A stretch of 64,000 bases of DNA from Flavobacterium galactosidilyticum (GTDB lineage Bacteria; Bacteroidota; Bacteroidia; Flavobacteriales; Flavobacteriaceae). Below are positions 1 to 9,110 of this stretch, piece after piece (position 1 is the stretch's first letter; the number at the start of each line of letters is the position of its first letter). The stretch lies in assembly GCF_020911945.1 (NCBI RefSeq), contig NZ_CP087135.1, forward strand, positions 1,843,501-1,907,500, read 5' to 3'. The position numbers were made by a program, and so were the translations under genes. The notes under the pieces are model-generated. The model saw only the letters and a list, made by a program, of their open reading frames with translations. It did not search any database and was not told the DNA's origin.

Positions 1-19
1 ATCTGCTTTAGAAGTATTT

Positions 20-1144
20 TTAAAACTCTGAGTTCTCTTCTTCTTTTTTGATAACAGGTTCTGGTGTTACAGAAGATTCTGATTTTTTTACAATAGGAGT
101 AACGTATGTGTTTACCGGAGGAATCACTTTAGTTTTTATTGGATAGTAAATTTCGGTTACCCATTTTGATGGACTTTTAGTTTCAGCTTTCCTTACTTTA
201 AAAATAGCTAAATGAGAAAAAGTTGGATCTACAACAATTTTATTTGCATTAATATAAGCCGTTGCTTTGTCTAAAGCCTTATTAGTATGAGAGTAATCAC
301 CAGTTAAAGTCGTTTTTACTGCTTCAAGTTCTTCTAGTTTTCCGCTCAAAATATCGCTTCCTGCGCTAGTGAAAATTTCCGTTTTTATAGGAATGCAGAA
401 AGACAATCGAGTTAATCCCTTTGCTAAATCATAAGTGTGGTAAAGCAAAAAAGGTTTTCCATTGCGCTCGATGTCGTTTTTATCACAAAAATCATTGATT
501 TTATCAAATACTATTCTTGAATTTTTAGTAACCTTAGAAATTTCACTAGTAAAGGTTTGGTGCAAATAGAACGTAGCTGGTATTTTTGCTAATCCATCTA
601 CTTTTACTGTAAAGGTATTTATTTCGTAATCAAGAGTTTTGTCTAGGTTTACCAAGCTATTTTCGTACATCTTTCCAATAATTGCATTGATTCCACCCTT
701 AAATGCTGTATAGACTTTCATCGAAAAACTCATTTTTCCAGTAGTTTTCCACGTTACTTTGGTACCGCCAATGGTGTCCTTAAAACTCCAAAAAACGGAT
801 GATGAGGTACCGTTGTAGTTCATTTTTTGAGAAATACTGTCATTTTCTTTAACAAATAGAGTTTTCAAGTCACCCGAACCATCTTGTCCGTCCCATGAGT
901 AAGAAGCTCCAGCTCCAACAGTTTTACCAGAATAATTGATTTTTATGGTAGGATCCTCAGTCATCCAGGAGCCAAAATCTTCCCAGTTTCTGAAATCATT
1001 CACAAAACTAAATACATTGGATTTTGGAGAATTTATAATTTTGCTTCTTTCTACTGTAAAATCTCCTTTTTGAGTAGCGATAAAAATAGTAAGCGCTACA
1101 AAACTAAGTAGCAGTAAAAGAAATAAATACTTTAAAATTCTCAT
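20..1144 (-). CDS. SRPBCC family protein with C-terminal GyrI-like domain
   Basis: The 374-residue product begins with one hydrophobic segment (residues 5-23), a signal anchor. A polyketide-cyclase/SRPBCC-type domain follows (about 30-175; it opens with ERSKIINSPKSNVFSFVNDFRNW-like helix-grip features). The C-terminal half (about 185-345) resembles GyrI-like/AraC effector-binding small-molecule domains. This pairing is common in Bacteroidota and probably binds a hydrophobic ligand at the cell envelope; no reaction can be assigned. The tail is rich in P, K, S and E and probably disordered. It is transcribed alone; the nearest upstream gene on the same strand is 330 bp away. Confidence 0.75.
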   Translation of the reverse strand: MRILKYLFLLLLLSFVALTIFIATQKGDFTVERSKIINSPKSNVFSFVNDFRNWEDFGSWMTEDPTIKINYSGKTVGAGASYSWDGQDGSGDLKTLFVKENDSISQKMNYNGTSSSVFWSFKDTIGGTKVTWKTTGKMSFSMKVYTAFKGGINAIIGKMYENSLVNLDKTLDYEINTFTVKVDGLAKIPATFYLHQTFTSEISKVTKNSRIVFDKINDFCDKNDIERNGKPFLLYHTYDLAKGLTRLSFCIPIKTEIFTSAGSDILSGKLEELEAVKTTLTGDYSHTNKALDKATAYINANKIVVDPTFSHLAIFKVRKAETKSPSKWVTEIYYPIKTKVIPPVNTYVTPIVKKSESSVTPEPVIKKEEENSEF

Positions 1145-1476
1145 AATTCAACTATTTGTTAATTTCTGTAAAGTTAAAAATTTAATTAAGACAGTACAGA
1201 AAGTAGCCAGTAAATATAACGGTGTTTTCCTAATAAAACCTTTTCGATAGCTGTCTTCCTAGTCTCTGCATAGTAAATTTACTTCTAATGAACATTTTTT
1301 AATATATATTACTAACGATTTTTTATCTAAATAATATACTATTATTTTAGAAGTTAGCTGGAACCATAAACTAAAATTATTTACGTGCTTTAGACTATAA
1401 ATATAGTTTTTACGATTAATCTACTAATGAAAAAGTCCACTTTTCAGTGAACAATAATTATTTTTTATTAAGAACT
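1145..1476. other. Intergenic region, nothing recognised
   Basis: These 332 AT-rich bases lie between the start of the SRPBCC gene and the stop of the 62-residue membrane protein. I see no open frame of substance, no RNA gene and no strong hairpin. It presumably holds the promoter of the SRPBCC gene. Confidence 0.5.
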
Positions 1477-1665
1477 TTAGCGCTTGAAAAATATTTTTAT
1501 CAATACTAAAATTACAATGAAAGCTAAAAAACCTAATAATATTTTGTAACTTTCTTTGTAGAATATCCTATGTAAATTAGCGTCTTTTCGATAAGCGTAA
1601 ACCATCCCAATGACAAACGCTAAAAAAAAGACTATACCAAATGTTATTTGCCCTTGACTAAACAT
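1477..1665 (-). CDS. Small two-helix membrane protein
   Basis: The 62-residue protein has two predicted transmembrane helices (about 7-25 and 41-58) separated by a basic loop containing YRKDANLHRIFYKESYK. The lysine/arginine-rich loop and tail suggest a cytoplasmic loop. I recognise no family; proteins of this size and shape occur widely in Flavobacterium beside housekeeping genes. It stands alone, divergent from the MazG-like gene. Confidence 0.6.
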   Translation of the reverse strand: MFSQGQITFGIVFFLAFVIGMVYAYRKDANLHRIFYKESYKILLGFLAFIVILVLIKIFFKR

Positions 1666-1749
1666 AATTAAAATATTTTTTGTGCCAAATTTAGGTATTT
1701 GTTTAATAATAGTTTAGTAATTTGTTGTTTCATTTGATAAAATAATAAG

Positions 1750-2133
1750 ATGCAAAAACAATTAAACGCCGTCAAGGAGTTTCACACTACTTTTAATTTA
1801 AGTTTCAAAGAAAATCCAACCGCCAATCTAGACGAAAAATTACACGAGCTTCGTTATAATTTAATGAAGGAAGAAAATGAAGAATATTTAAAGGCAGTTC
1901 AAAATAATGATCTGACTGAAATTGCTGATGCCTTGGGTGACATGCTATATATCCTTTGTGGAACAATAATTGAGCATGGCTTGCAACATAAAATAGAAGC
2001 TGTTTTTGATGAAATTCAGCAAAGTAATATGAGTAAGTTAGGTGCAGATGGAAAACCTATTTACCGAGAAGATGGCAAAGTTATGAAAGGTCCTAATTAT
2101 TTTAAACCAAATTTCACTGCTATTCTTAAATAG
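1750..2133 (+). CDS. MazG-like nucleotide pyrophosphohydrolase
   Basis: The 127-residue all-alpha protein has the two metal-binding acidic clusters of the MazG/phosphoribosyl-ATP pyrophosphatase superfamily: EENEEYLKA at about 40-48 and EIADALGDMLY at about 56-66 (EExxE and ExxD). It probably hydrolyses a (d)NTP or related nucleotide to the monophosphate and pyrophosphate; the true substrate is unknown. It is a single gene, convergent with ilvE. A 16-bp perfect hairpin lies between the two stops. Confidence 0.8.
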   Translation: MQKQLNAVKEFHTTFNLSFKENPTANLDEKLHELRYNLMKEENEEYLKAVQNNDLTEIADALGDMLYILCGTIIEHGLQHKIEAVFDEIQQSNMSKLGADGKPIYREDGKVMKGPNYFKPNFTAILK

Positions 2134-2178
2134 TAATAAAAGGATTGTTTTTTATTGATGCAAGTCTTTAGTATAAAT

Positions 2179-2215
2179 TAGTAGGGCGGTTTTCAATTCG
2201 AAAACCGCCCTACTA
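2179..2215. terminator. 16-bp perfect hairpin between convergent genes
   Basis: TAGTAGGGCGGTTTTC (2179-2194) pairs with 2200-2215 around a 5-base loop. It sits between the stops of the MazG-like gene and ilvE, so it probably terminates both. There is no long T tract on either side, so it may instead protect mRNA 3' ends. Confidence 0.65.
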
Positions 2216-2233
2216 AAAGGTGTCAAAAACTAA

Positions 2234-3301
2234 TTATATCTTAACAGTCCATCCAAAAGTATCTTCTTCCAGTTTATTTTGAATATTAGTCAATTTTTCT
2301 TTTAATTGATTAGCCACAGAATTTTCAATTTTTGGTAAATCGTAGTAAACATCTTGGTATGAAAACCCTGATATTGCACTTATTACTGCAGCAGTACCTG
2401 CACCAAATATTTCTTTTAAAGTTCCATTTTTAGCAGCTTCAACAAGTTCTGAAACCAAAACTGGACGAATCTCTATGTCTATATTTTCACTTTTTGCTAA
2501 GTCGATCAGTGTTTTTCTTGTCACACCATCTAAAATACGCTCACTTACAGGAGCAGTAAATAAAGTGTCATTTATTCTAAAGAAAACATTCATTGTACCC
2601 GCTTCTTCTAGCTTTGTATGCGTTGCATCATCGGTCCAAATCACTTGTTGGAAACCTGAATTATTAGCTAATTGCGTTGGGTAAAACTGCGCCGCATAAT
2701 TTCCTGCCGCTTTTGCAGCACCAATTCCACCATTAGCAGCTCTACTATAATGCTCTGCGATAAGTACTTTTACTTCTCCAGCATAGTACGAAGTAACAGG
2801 AGATAAAATAATCATGAATTTATACTCGTCAGAAGGATTTGCAATTACTCCATGTCCTGTAGCGATCATAAACGGACGGATATACATTGCATTTCCTTTT
2901 CCTTTTTTGATCCATTCTTGGTCTAATTTCAATAATTGGTTCAAACCATTCATGAATATATCTTCAGGAACTTCAGGCATAGCCATTCTAACCGCTGATT
3001 TATTGAAACGGTTGTAATTTTCATCAGGTCTAAAAAGCCATACATCATCATTAGTATCTTTATAAGCTTTCATTCCTTCAAAAATAGCTTGTCCGTAATG
3101 AAAAACTCTACTAGAAGGATCGCATAAAAAAGGTGCGTAAGGTTTTATAACTGGGTTTTGCCATTCTCCATTTTTAAAATCGCATTCAAATAAATGATCC
3201 GTAAAAACCGAACCAAAGCTTAAGTTTGCAAAATCTACTTCATTTATTTTTGAAGCCGCAGATTTTATAATTTCAATTTTGTTAGTTTGAGTTGCACTCA
3301 T
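2234..3301 (-). CDS. ilvE: Branched-chain amino acid aminotransferase
   Basis: This fold-type IV PLP enzyme of 355 residues interconverts leucine, isoleucine and valine with their 2-oxo acids, using 2-oxoglutarate/glutamate. The sequence shows the BCAT signature: FHYGQAIFEGMKAY near residue 67, and the region GAAKAAGNYAAQ with the likely Schiff-base lysine K197. The phosphate-binding loop GTAAVIS is near 303. Length and motifs match class IIa bacterial BCATs. It is a lone gene. A TAATTTTG box on the minus strand at 3387-3394 could be its -7 element, but no correctly spaced TTG is visible. Confidence 0.93.
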   Translation of the reverse strand: MSATQTNKIEIIKSAASKINEVDFANLSFGSVFTDHLFECDFKNGEWQNPVIKPYAPFLCDPSSRVFHYGQAIFEGMKAYKDTNDDVWLFRPDENYNRFNKSAVRMAMPEVPEDIFMNGLNQLLKLDQEWIKKGKGNAMYIRPFMIATGHGVIANPSDEYKFMIILSPVTSYYAGEVKVLIAEHYSRAANGGIGAAKAAGNYAAQFYPTQLANNSGFQQVIWTDDATHTKLEEAGTMNVFFRINDTLFTAPVSERILDGVTRKTLIDLAKSENIDIEIRPVLVSELVEAAKNGTLKEIFGAGTAAVISAISGFSYQDVYYDLPKIENSVANQLKEKLTNIQNKLEEDTFGWTVKI

Positions 3302-3599
3302 AGTAATGTATTATTTTTTAATGTTTTAAAATTTTAAGCGTAAACTTAAGCGAATAGCATTTCCATACACTGGAGTATAATGTTTGCAAAATTAAATAAA
3401 AATCAGCAAAATCCTTATCGAAATAACATTAATTACAGGGTTTAGCTAACATTTATATAAGATTTAGAAAATGTAATAAAAAGTGGCTCTATTCTACTGA
3501 ATTTATAATAAATAGTCATTTTAAAGCGGTAAAAGATGTAGTTTTGATTATTTTTGACAAGCTAAAAAAAATAAATTAGCATAACTTTAGAACATAATT

Positions 3600-4262
3600 T
3601 TGAAAAGAGAAATAATTCAAACACTTGATGGCTCGACAACCATCCAATTAACGGAATGGAATGAGTGCTATCATTCGAAACATGGCGCAATTCAAGAGGC
3701 ACAACATGTCTTTATGAAAAATGGTCTTTCTTTATTTCAAAATCAAGAAATTGCCATTTTAGAAATAGGATTTGGGACAGGATTGAATGCGTTTATTACC
3801 TTGTTGGAATCTATAAAAATGAATCAAACTATTGACTATGTTGGAGTAGAGGCTTATCCAATATCTGCTGCAGAAGTTTTAAAAATGAACTATGTTGAGG
3901 AACTAGAGGCAAAATTAGAAAGTTCGACTTTTGAGAAGATTCATGAATGCTCGTGGGAAGAAAAAGTAATGCTAAATGATAGTTTTTCTATAACAAAGAG
4001 AAAGCAATTTTTTCAAGATATTGAGGATGAAAATAGATTTGATTTGATTTATTTTGATGCTTTTGGATACAGAGTCCAGCCTGAATTATGGAGTACAGAA
4101 GTTTTTAGAAAAATGTACAATGCGCTCAAAACAAATGGGATATTGGTTACTTACGCTGCAAGAGGTGTGGTCAAAAGAAGTATGATAGAAGTAGGATTTA
4201 CTGTTGAAAAATTGGCCGGCCCTCCTGGAAAAAGAGAAATGTTTCGTGCTCGAAAACTGTAA
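3600..4262 (+). CDS. mnmD: tRNA mnm5s2U34 methyltransferase MnmD, TTG start
   Basis: The stand-alone MnmD domain (220 residues) transfers a methyl group from SAM to the wobble-uridine side chain in the last step of mnm5(s2)U synthesis. The N-terminus MKREIIQTLDGSTT and the following YHSKHGAIQEAQHVF are diagnostic; the SAM loop EIGFGTGLNA lies at 55-64 and DLIYFDAFGYRVQPELW near 148. The start codon is TTG: TAG lies in frame four codons upstream, no ATG or GTG intervenes, and the first ATG (codon 39) would remove the conserved N-terminus. E. coli fuses this domain to MnmC1; here it is separate, as is usual in Bacteroidota. Confidence 0.9.
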   Translation: MKREIIQTLDGSTTIQLTEWNECYHSKHGAIQEAQHVFMKNGLSLFQNQEIAILEIGFGTGLNAFITLLESIKMNQTIDYVGVEAYPISAAEVLKMNYVEELEAKLESSTFEKIHECSWEEKVMLNDSFSITKRKQFFQDIEDENRFDLIYFDAFGYRVQPELWSTEVFRKMYNALKTNGILVTYAARGVVKRSMIEVGFTVEKLAGPPGKREMFRARKL

Positions 4263-4424
4263 ATTATCCTACTGATCTATTTTTTTAAATCATTTAAAAT
4301 CAGTAATTTATATTAAATTTAATAAAAAACTAAAAACTTCGTTAAAAGATTATAAAGTAGCTGGAAAAGAATGTATTTTTACAATGATTTAGAATTTGAA
4401 TATAACCAAAATCTGCCTTAAATT

Positions 4425-4622
4425 ATGTCAAAAATTATGTACGATTATACAAAATCAGTTTTAGAAAGAGTTAGTTTTGATGCGAAACTTTTTTGCAAAG
4501 AATTAGAAAAAGCTGTCAAGTTGTTGTTGCCTTACGAAATGGAACAGTTGCGTGAATGGTTAGAAAACTTTACAATAGGAAGACCAGAATTAAAGCAATG
4601 TTTACTGATAGTAAATTCATAA
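4425..4622 (+). CDS. Small conserved hypothetical protein (65 aa)
   Basis: The short soluble protein is predicted mostly helical (MSKIMYDYTKSVLERVSF; then CKELEKAVKLLLPYEMEQLREWL). I recognise it only as a type of small Flavobacterium protein of unknown function. The gene ends at the bidirectional terminator shared with oxyR, which supports it being a real transcript. No partner gene can be inferred. Confidence 0.6.
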   Translation: MSKIMYDYTKSVLERVSFDAKLFCKELEKAVKLLLPYEMEQLREWLENFTIGRPELKQCLLIVNS

Positions 4623-4623
4623 T

Positions 4624-4657
4624 AAAAAAAGGAACCGCAAAAACGGTTCCTTTTTTT
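4624..4657. terminator. Bidirectional intrinsic terminator
   Basis: GGAACCG (4631-4637) pairs with CGGTTCC (4644-4650), flanked by seven A on one side and seven T on the other. It can end both the 65-aa gene on the plus strand and oxyR on the minus strand. Confidence 0.9.
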
Positions 4658-5597
4658 ATTTCTTGTAAACTGAACTTATAATTTGGACATTTTGGAAAAC
4701 AATTGCTCCTTTTATAACTCCAGCAATTGTACTTCGTAGCGCTTCTATAATCTGAATTTTTAATTCGTTCTTAGGAAAAATTAAACTTACTTCTCTAGCT
4801 GGCTTTGGTTCTTTAAAGTGACGCAGTTTTACTTTATCATTCTCTTTTAAATCGAGTGTATGTAAGTAGGGAAGTAATGTTGTTCCTAATCCTTCATCCG
4901 CTAATTTTATCAACGTTTCAAAGCTTCCACTTTCGAGCTGGAAATGACCTTTCTCACTTCTTGTCGCGTTTTTGCACAAATTTAAAATCCCATCACGGAA
5001 ACAATGTCCATCTTGTAATAATAAGATTTCATCTAAATTTAAATCAGAAATTTCTATTTCTTCTTTTTGAAAATGATGATGACTTTCTGGAATGTATGCT
5101 ACAAAGGGCTCAAAGTACAGAACAATTTCTTTTATTTTTTCTTCCATCAATGGAGTAGCAGCAATAGCTGCGTCCAGATGTCCGTTGTTTAATTTTGTTA
5201 TGATTTCGTCTGTATTCAACTCTTCGATGATGAGCTTAACTTTTGGATATTTTTTAATAAAATTATTCAAAAACATTGGCAATAATGTCGGCATTATAGT
5301 AGGAATTATTCCTAATCTAAATTCGCCTCCTATAAAACCTTTTTGTTGCTCTACAATGTCTTGAATGCGGTCTGCTTCGTTGACAATGTTTTTAGCTTGG
5401 TTTACTATTTTATGACCAATATCAGTGAGTTGAATTGGCTTTTTTGTTCGGTCAAAAATTTGAATACTTAATTCTTCTTCAATTTTTTGAATTTGCATGC
5501 TCAAAGTAGGTTGAGTTACAAAACATTTTTCGGCAGCTAACGTAAAATTTTTGTGTTCGGCTACTGCAAGGACATATTTTAATTGAGTAATTGTCAT
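4656..5597 (-). CDS. oxyR: Hydrogen peroxide-sensing LysR regulator OxyR
   Basis: This 313-residue LysR-type regulator has an N-terminal winged helix (1-60: TLAAEKCFVTQPTLSMQIQKIE) and a periplasmic-binding-like effector domain. The redox pair of OxyR is present in GHCFRDGILNLC: by count C199 and C208, the same numbering as in E. coli OxyR, where peroxide drives a disulfide between them. It is divergent from dps with 111 bp between, the classical peroxide-defence arrangement, so dps is a likely target. A minus-strand TAAATTTG box at plus 5617-5624 may be its -7 element. Confidence 0.93.
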   Translation of the reverse strand: MTITQLKYVLAVAEHKNFTLAAEKCFVTQPTLSMQIQKIEEELSIQIFDRTKKPIQLTDIGHKIVNQAKNIVNEADRIQDIVEQQKGFIGGEFRLGIIPTIMPTLLPMFLNNFIKKYPKVKLIIEELNTDEIITKLNNGHLDAAIAATPLMEEKIKEIVLYFEPFVAYIPESHHHFQKEEIEISDLNLDEILLLQDGHCFRDGILNLCKNATRSEKGHFQLESGSFETLIKLADEGLGTTLLPYLHTLDLKENDKVKLRHFKEPKPAREVSLIFPKNELKIQIIEALRSTIAGVIKGAIVFQNVQIISSVYKK

Positions 5598-5708
5598 GGT
5601 ATAATTATATCTAATGCAAATTTAGTAAAACTATAACTTTTTATTATGGTGTTTTCAGTAATCTTTTGCTAAATTTATGGTAGAAATTATCAGGAAAAAA
5701 CAATAAAA

Positions 5709-6188
5709 ATGAAAACAAATATTTTAGGATTGCCGGTGAAAGAATCAGAAGTGATAGCAAATGAATTGAATGTTTTACTATCAAATTTTCAAGTTTATTA
5801 TCAAAATTTAAGAGGGATACATTGGAACATACGTGGCAAACGTTTTTTTGATTTGCATGTAAAGTTCGAGGAATTATATACTGATGCTCAAATTAAAATT
5901 GATTTAATAGCTGAACGAGTATTAACAATAGGAGCGACACCACTTCATACTTTTGAAGATTATATCAAATACAATACGGTAACGGCGGGCAAAAACATAT
6001 CAGTTGATGAAGAAGCAGTTCAATTAATTGTAAATTCATTATCTCATTTATTAAAAATTGAAAGAGGAATTCTAAATAAATCTGCTGAGATAAATGATGA
6101 AGGTACTAATTCGATGATGAGTGATTTTATCGCTGAACAAGAAAAAACAATTTGGATGATGCAGGCTTGGTTAGAAGAGAGTTTGTAG
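5709..6188 (+). CDS. dps: Dps ferritin-like DNA-protecting protein
   Basis: This 159-residue Dps/miniferritin forms a dodecamer that oxidises Fe(II) with hydrogen peroxide and stores iron, protecting DNA. The ferroxidase signature is visible as the helix RGIHWNIRGKRFFDLHVKFEELY (about 38-60), followed by DAQIKIDLIAERVLTIG. It is transcribed alone, divergent from oxyR and followed by a good terminator. Confidence 0.95.
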   Translation: MKTNILGLPVKESEVIANELNVLLSNFQVYYQNLRGIHWNIRGKRFFDLHVKFEELYTDAQIKIDLIAERVLTIGATPLHTFEDYIKYNTVTAGKNISVDEEAVQLIVNSLSHLLKIERGILNKSAEINDEGTNSMMSDFIAEQEKTIWMMQAWLEESL

Positions 6189-6204
6189 CTTATAAGTTTG
6201 AAAG

Positions 6205-6245
6205 AAAAAGCAAAATATTTATTACTGAATATTTTGCTTTTTTTT
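6205..6245 (+). terminator. Intrinsic terminator of dps
   Basis: AGCAAAATATT (6209-6219) pairs with AATATTTTGCT (6228-6238) across an 8-base loop and runs into T8. It lies 17 bp after the dps stop. Confidence 0.88.
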
Positions 6246-6317
6246 ATGGATGTTAAATTTATTAAAAATTTCTAGTATTTTTATAAATTTTTATTGCTTT
6301 TACTTATTTTTGCCGCA

Positions 6318-6608
6318 ATGAAATTATTAGCAAGCCTTTTATTATTCTTATTTATTGCCTTTTTATCCACACCTGCAATTGTAACTGTGATAGAAAAGTC
6401 TTGTGATACATCCATGTTTTTTAATATGACAGAAGAGGAAATCCATTCTCATAAAGAAATTAAAAACATTCTGTATACTAATAATTCTTCTTACATCGGT
6501 TTTAGCGATGAAAAAATAAACAGTTCTAGTTTAATACTTTCTGAAAACTTATCTAAACATGATAATGTTTCAGCATCTATTTTTTCCCCTCCGCCTAACA
6601 TGGCTTAA
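6318..6608 (+). CDS. Small exported protein upstream of the SulP transporter
   Basis: I place the start at 6318, giving 96 residues with a signal peptide (MKLLASLLLFLFIAFLSTPA); an upstream start at 6294 adds eight residues and looks less natural. The mature part is short and polar, with no recognised domain (CDTSMFFNMTEEEIHSHKEI, later SPPPNMA). It ends 74 bp before the SulP gene and may be co-transcribed with it. No function can be proposed. It resembles small secreted proteins often found in front of transporter genes in Flavobacterium. Confidence 0.55.
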   Translation: MKLLASLLLFLFIAFLSTPAIVTVIEKSCDTSMFFNMTEEEIHSHKEIKNILYTNNSSYIGFSDEKINSSSLILSENLSKHDNVSASIFSPPPNMA

Positions 6609-6682
6609 TATTTCAATAAAGATTAAATTACTGCGATCATTTGTGATATGCAGCATATTAACATGTAATTTTTTGTAATATT

Positions 6683-8338
6683 ATGTCAAAAAAAGTCAAT
6701 CTTTTGGCCAATCTTAAATCTGATTTTGCATCAGGATTGGTCGTTTTTTTAGTTGCTTTACCTCTCTGTTTAGGAATTGCAATGGCCTCAGGTGCGCCAT
6801 TATTCTCCGGAATTATCGCGGGGATTGTAGGAGGTATCGTCGTAGGATATTTAAGTACGTCTAACATAAGTGTTTCTGGTCCTGCCGCGGGTCTGACCGC
6901 AATTGTGCTTACAGCAGTAACGGATTTAGGGGCTTTCGATGTTTTCTTAACCGCTGTTTTTATAGCAGGTTTAATACAATTACTATTGGGATTTGCGAAA
7001 GCGGGTAGCATTTCTAATTATTTTCCAACGAATGTTATTGAAGGAATGTTGGCTGGGATTGGAATTATTATTATTCTAAAGCAATTGCCGCATGCATTTG
7101 GTTACGACAATGATTTTGAAGGAGATCAGTCTTTTTTGGAATCAGATGGTGGAAATGCATTCTCTTCGCTATTTAGTATTTTTGATTTTCTTCAAATAGG
7201 CTCTATAGTTATCACAGTGGTTTCGATGGTAATTTTGATTTCTTGGGATAAAGTTCCCTTTTTGAAAAAATTAAAATTAGTGCCTGGAGCTTTAATTGCT
7301 GTAGCCTTAGGAGTAATCATGAATGAGATTTTTATTAGTTCAGGAAGTGCTTTAGCTGTTGGAAAAGAACACTTAGTTTCTTTACCTGTTCCTTCTTCTT
7401 TCGAAGAATTTAAAGCAATTATTATAACACCCAATTTATCTGGAGTTATGAATCCACAGGTTTGGATTGTCGCTTTTACAATAGCAATTGTAGCATCTAT
7501 TGAGACTCTTTTAAGTATTGAAGCAGCTGATAGAATGGATGTTCAAAAGCGATTTACAGACACTAATAAAGAATTAAAAGCGCAAGGAATTGGTAATATG
7601 GTGAGTTCGCTTTTTGGGGGATTACCATTAACGTCAGTAATTGTGCGTTCCTCCGCAAATAGTGCTGCTGGAGCCAAATCTAAAATGTCTACCATTATTC
7701 ACGGATTTTTATTATTGATTACTGTACTTGTAATTCCAATGATTATTAATAAAATTCCATTGGCTACTTTAGCAGCTGTTTTAATATTAGTTGGTTATAA
7801 ACTAGCTAAACCAGCAACCTTCAAACATTTTTGGGAAAAAGGAAAATACCAATTTATTCCTTTTATTGCTACATTATTAGCTGTTGTGTTTTTGGATTTA
7901 TTGAAAGGAGTTGCTTTAGGAATTATCATCAGTGTAATTTTTGTTTTAAAAGGAAACCTCAAGAGAGCATATAGTTTCAAAAAACAGGAATATGTTGATG
8001 GTGATATTATTCATATCGATTTAGCTCAAGAAGTATCTTTCTTGAATAAAGCGGCGATTAAGTTAACTTTAAATGAAATACCTGAAAACTCTAAGGTGAT
8101 TATCAATGCTCAGGACACAGTGTATATTTCTCATGATATTCTAGATTTAATAAGGGAGTTTAAAGTAACTAGAGCTGTAAATGAGAATATTAAGGTGAAA
8201 TTAAAAGGTTTTAAAAAAGCATACGAGCTAGAAAACACACCTGAATTAAAGAATCACGTTACGTTTGAAAGTTATTATGATGTTGCCAAAAGAGTAATGG
8301 TTAAAAAGGAAAAATTTAAAGAAGTTTATCAAAATTAA
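6683..8338 (+). CDS. SulP family anion (probably bicarbonate) transporter
   Basis: This 551-residue SulP/SLC26 protein has about 10-12 transmembrane helices (residues 12-400) and a C-terminal STAS-like domain (about 420-540). It opens with the family pattern FASGLVVFLVALPLCLGIAMASGAPLFSG and contains NISVSGPAAGLTAIV. SulP proteins move sulfate, bicarbonate or other anions with sodium or protons. The beta carbonic anhydrase gene 106 bp downstream on the same strand points to bicarbonate as the substrate, but that is inference from context. Confidence 0.88.
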   Translation: MSKKVNLLANLKSDFASGLVVFLVALPLCLGIAMASGAPLFSGIIAGIVGGIVVGYLSTSNISVSGPAAGLTAIVLTAVTDLGAFDVFLTAVFIAGLIQLLLGFAKAGSISNYFPTNVIEGMLAGIGIIIILKQLPHAFGYDNDFEGDQSFLESDGGNAFSSLFSIFDFLQIGSIVITVVSMVILISWDKVPFLKKLKLVPGALIAVALGVIMNEIFISSGSALAVGKEHLVSLPVPSSFEEFKAIIITPNLSGVMNPQVWIVAFTIAIVASIETLLSIEAADRMDVQKRFTDTNKELKAQGIGNMVSSLFGGLPLTSVIVRSSANSAAGAKSKMSTIIHGFLLLITVLVIPMIINKIPLATLAAVLILVGYKLAKPATFKHFWEKGKYQFIPFIATLLAVVFLDLLKGVALGIIISVIFVLKGNLKRAYSFKKQEYVDGDIIHIDLAQEVSFLNKAAIKLTLNEIPENSKVIINAQDTVYISHDILDLIREFKVTRAVNENIKVKLKGFKKAYELENTPELKNHVTFESYYDVAKRVMVKKEKFKEVYQN

Positions 8339-8444
8339 TAATTAAACAAATAAGAAGGCGATGTAATTCAAGCTTTAAAAAAAATACATTATCAATTTCT
8401 TTGAAGTTGTGCGCCAAATTTAAATTAAAAAAGTAAATACAAAG

Positions 8445-9080
8445 ATGAGTGATTTTTATAAGAAGATTTTAGACAATAATAAAAAATGGGTAGAGGATAG
8501 TTTGTCTAAAGATGCAAACTATTTTGAAGATTTAGCCAAAGGTCAAACACCGCCATTATTATGGATTGGGTGTTCTGATAGTCGTGTTCCTGCTAATGAA
8601 ATTATTGGTGCTAAACCGGGCGAAGTTTTTGTTCATAGGAATATTGCCAATATGGTGGTTCATTCTGATATGAATATGCTTAGTGTGCTAGATTATGCAG
8701 TAAATGTATTGAAAGTAAAACACGTCATTGTTTGCGGACATTATGGATGTGGGGGCGTAAAAGCTGCAATGGGTAATGATTCAGTAGGTATTATTGATAA
8801 TTGGCTTCGTCATATCAAAGATGAGTATCGTTTGCATGACAGATATTTAAATTCAATTGAAGACGAAACGGAACGTTTTAATGCTTTTGTTGAAGTCAAT
8901 ATTAAAGAACAAGTTTACAATTTAGCTAAGACTTCAATTGTACAAGGAGCTTGGAAAGTTGGACAGGATTTAACCTTGCATGGCTGGGTCTATGGATTGA
9001 ATTCCGGTTTTGTAACTGATTTGAAAGTGAATATAAGTTCAAATAATGAATTAGATGAAGTATATCAGTTAAATTTATAA
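8445..9080 (+). CDS. can: Beta-class carbonic anhydrase
   Basis: This zinc enzyme of 211 residues interconverts CO2 and bicarbonate. The zinc ligands and catalytic dyad are clear: C43-x-D45-S-R47 in IGCSDSRVP, then H99 and C102 in VCGHYGCGGVKAA. Length and motifs match the plant/E. coli Can type. It follows the SulP gene, which would supply or remove bicarbonate, and ends at an intrinsic terminator. Confidence 0.95.
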   Translation: MSDFYKKILDNNKKWVEDSLSKDANYFEDLAKGQTPPLLWIGCSDSRVPANEIIGAKPGEVFVHRNIANMVVHSDMNMLSVLDYAVNVLKVKHVIVCGHYGCGGVKAAMGNDSVGIIDNWLRHIKDEYRLHDRYLNSIEDETERFNAFVEVNIKEQVYNLAKTSIVQGAWKVGQDLTLHGWVYGLNSGFVTDLKVNISSNNELDEVYQLNL

Positions 9081-9084
9081 GTAA

Positions 9085-9110
9085 AAAATCGCCTAAGGGC
9101 GATTTTTTTT
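9085..9110 (+). terminator. Intrinsic terminator after carbonic anhydrase
   Basis: AAAATCGCC (9085-9093) pairs with GGCGATTTT (9098-9106) around TAAG and continues into a T run. The A run on the other side could let it serve the convergent LETM1-related gene as well. Confidence 0.88.
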
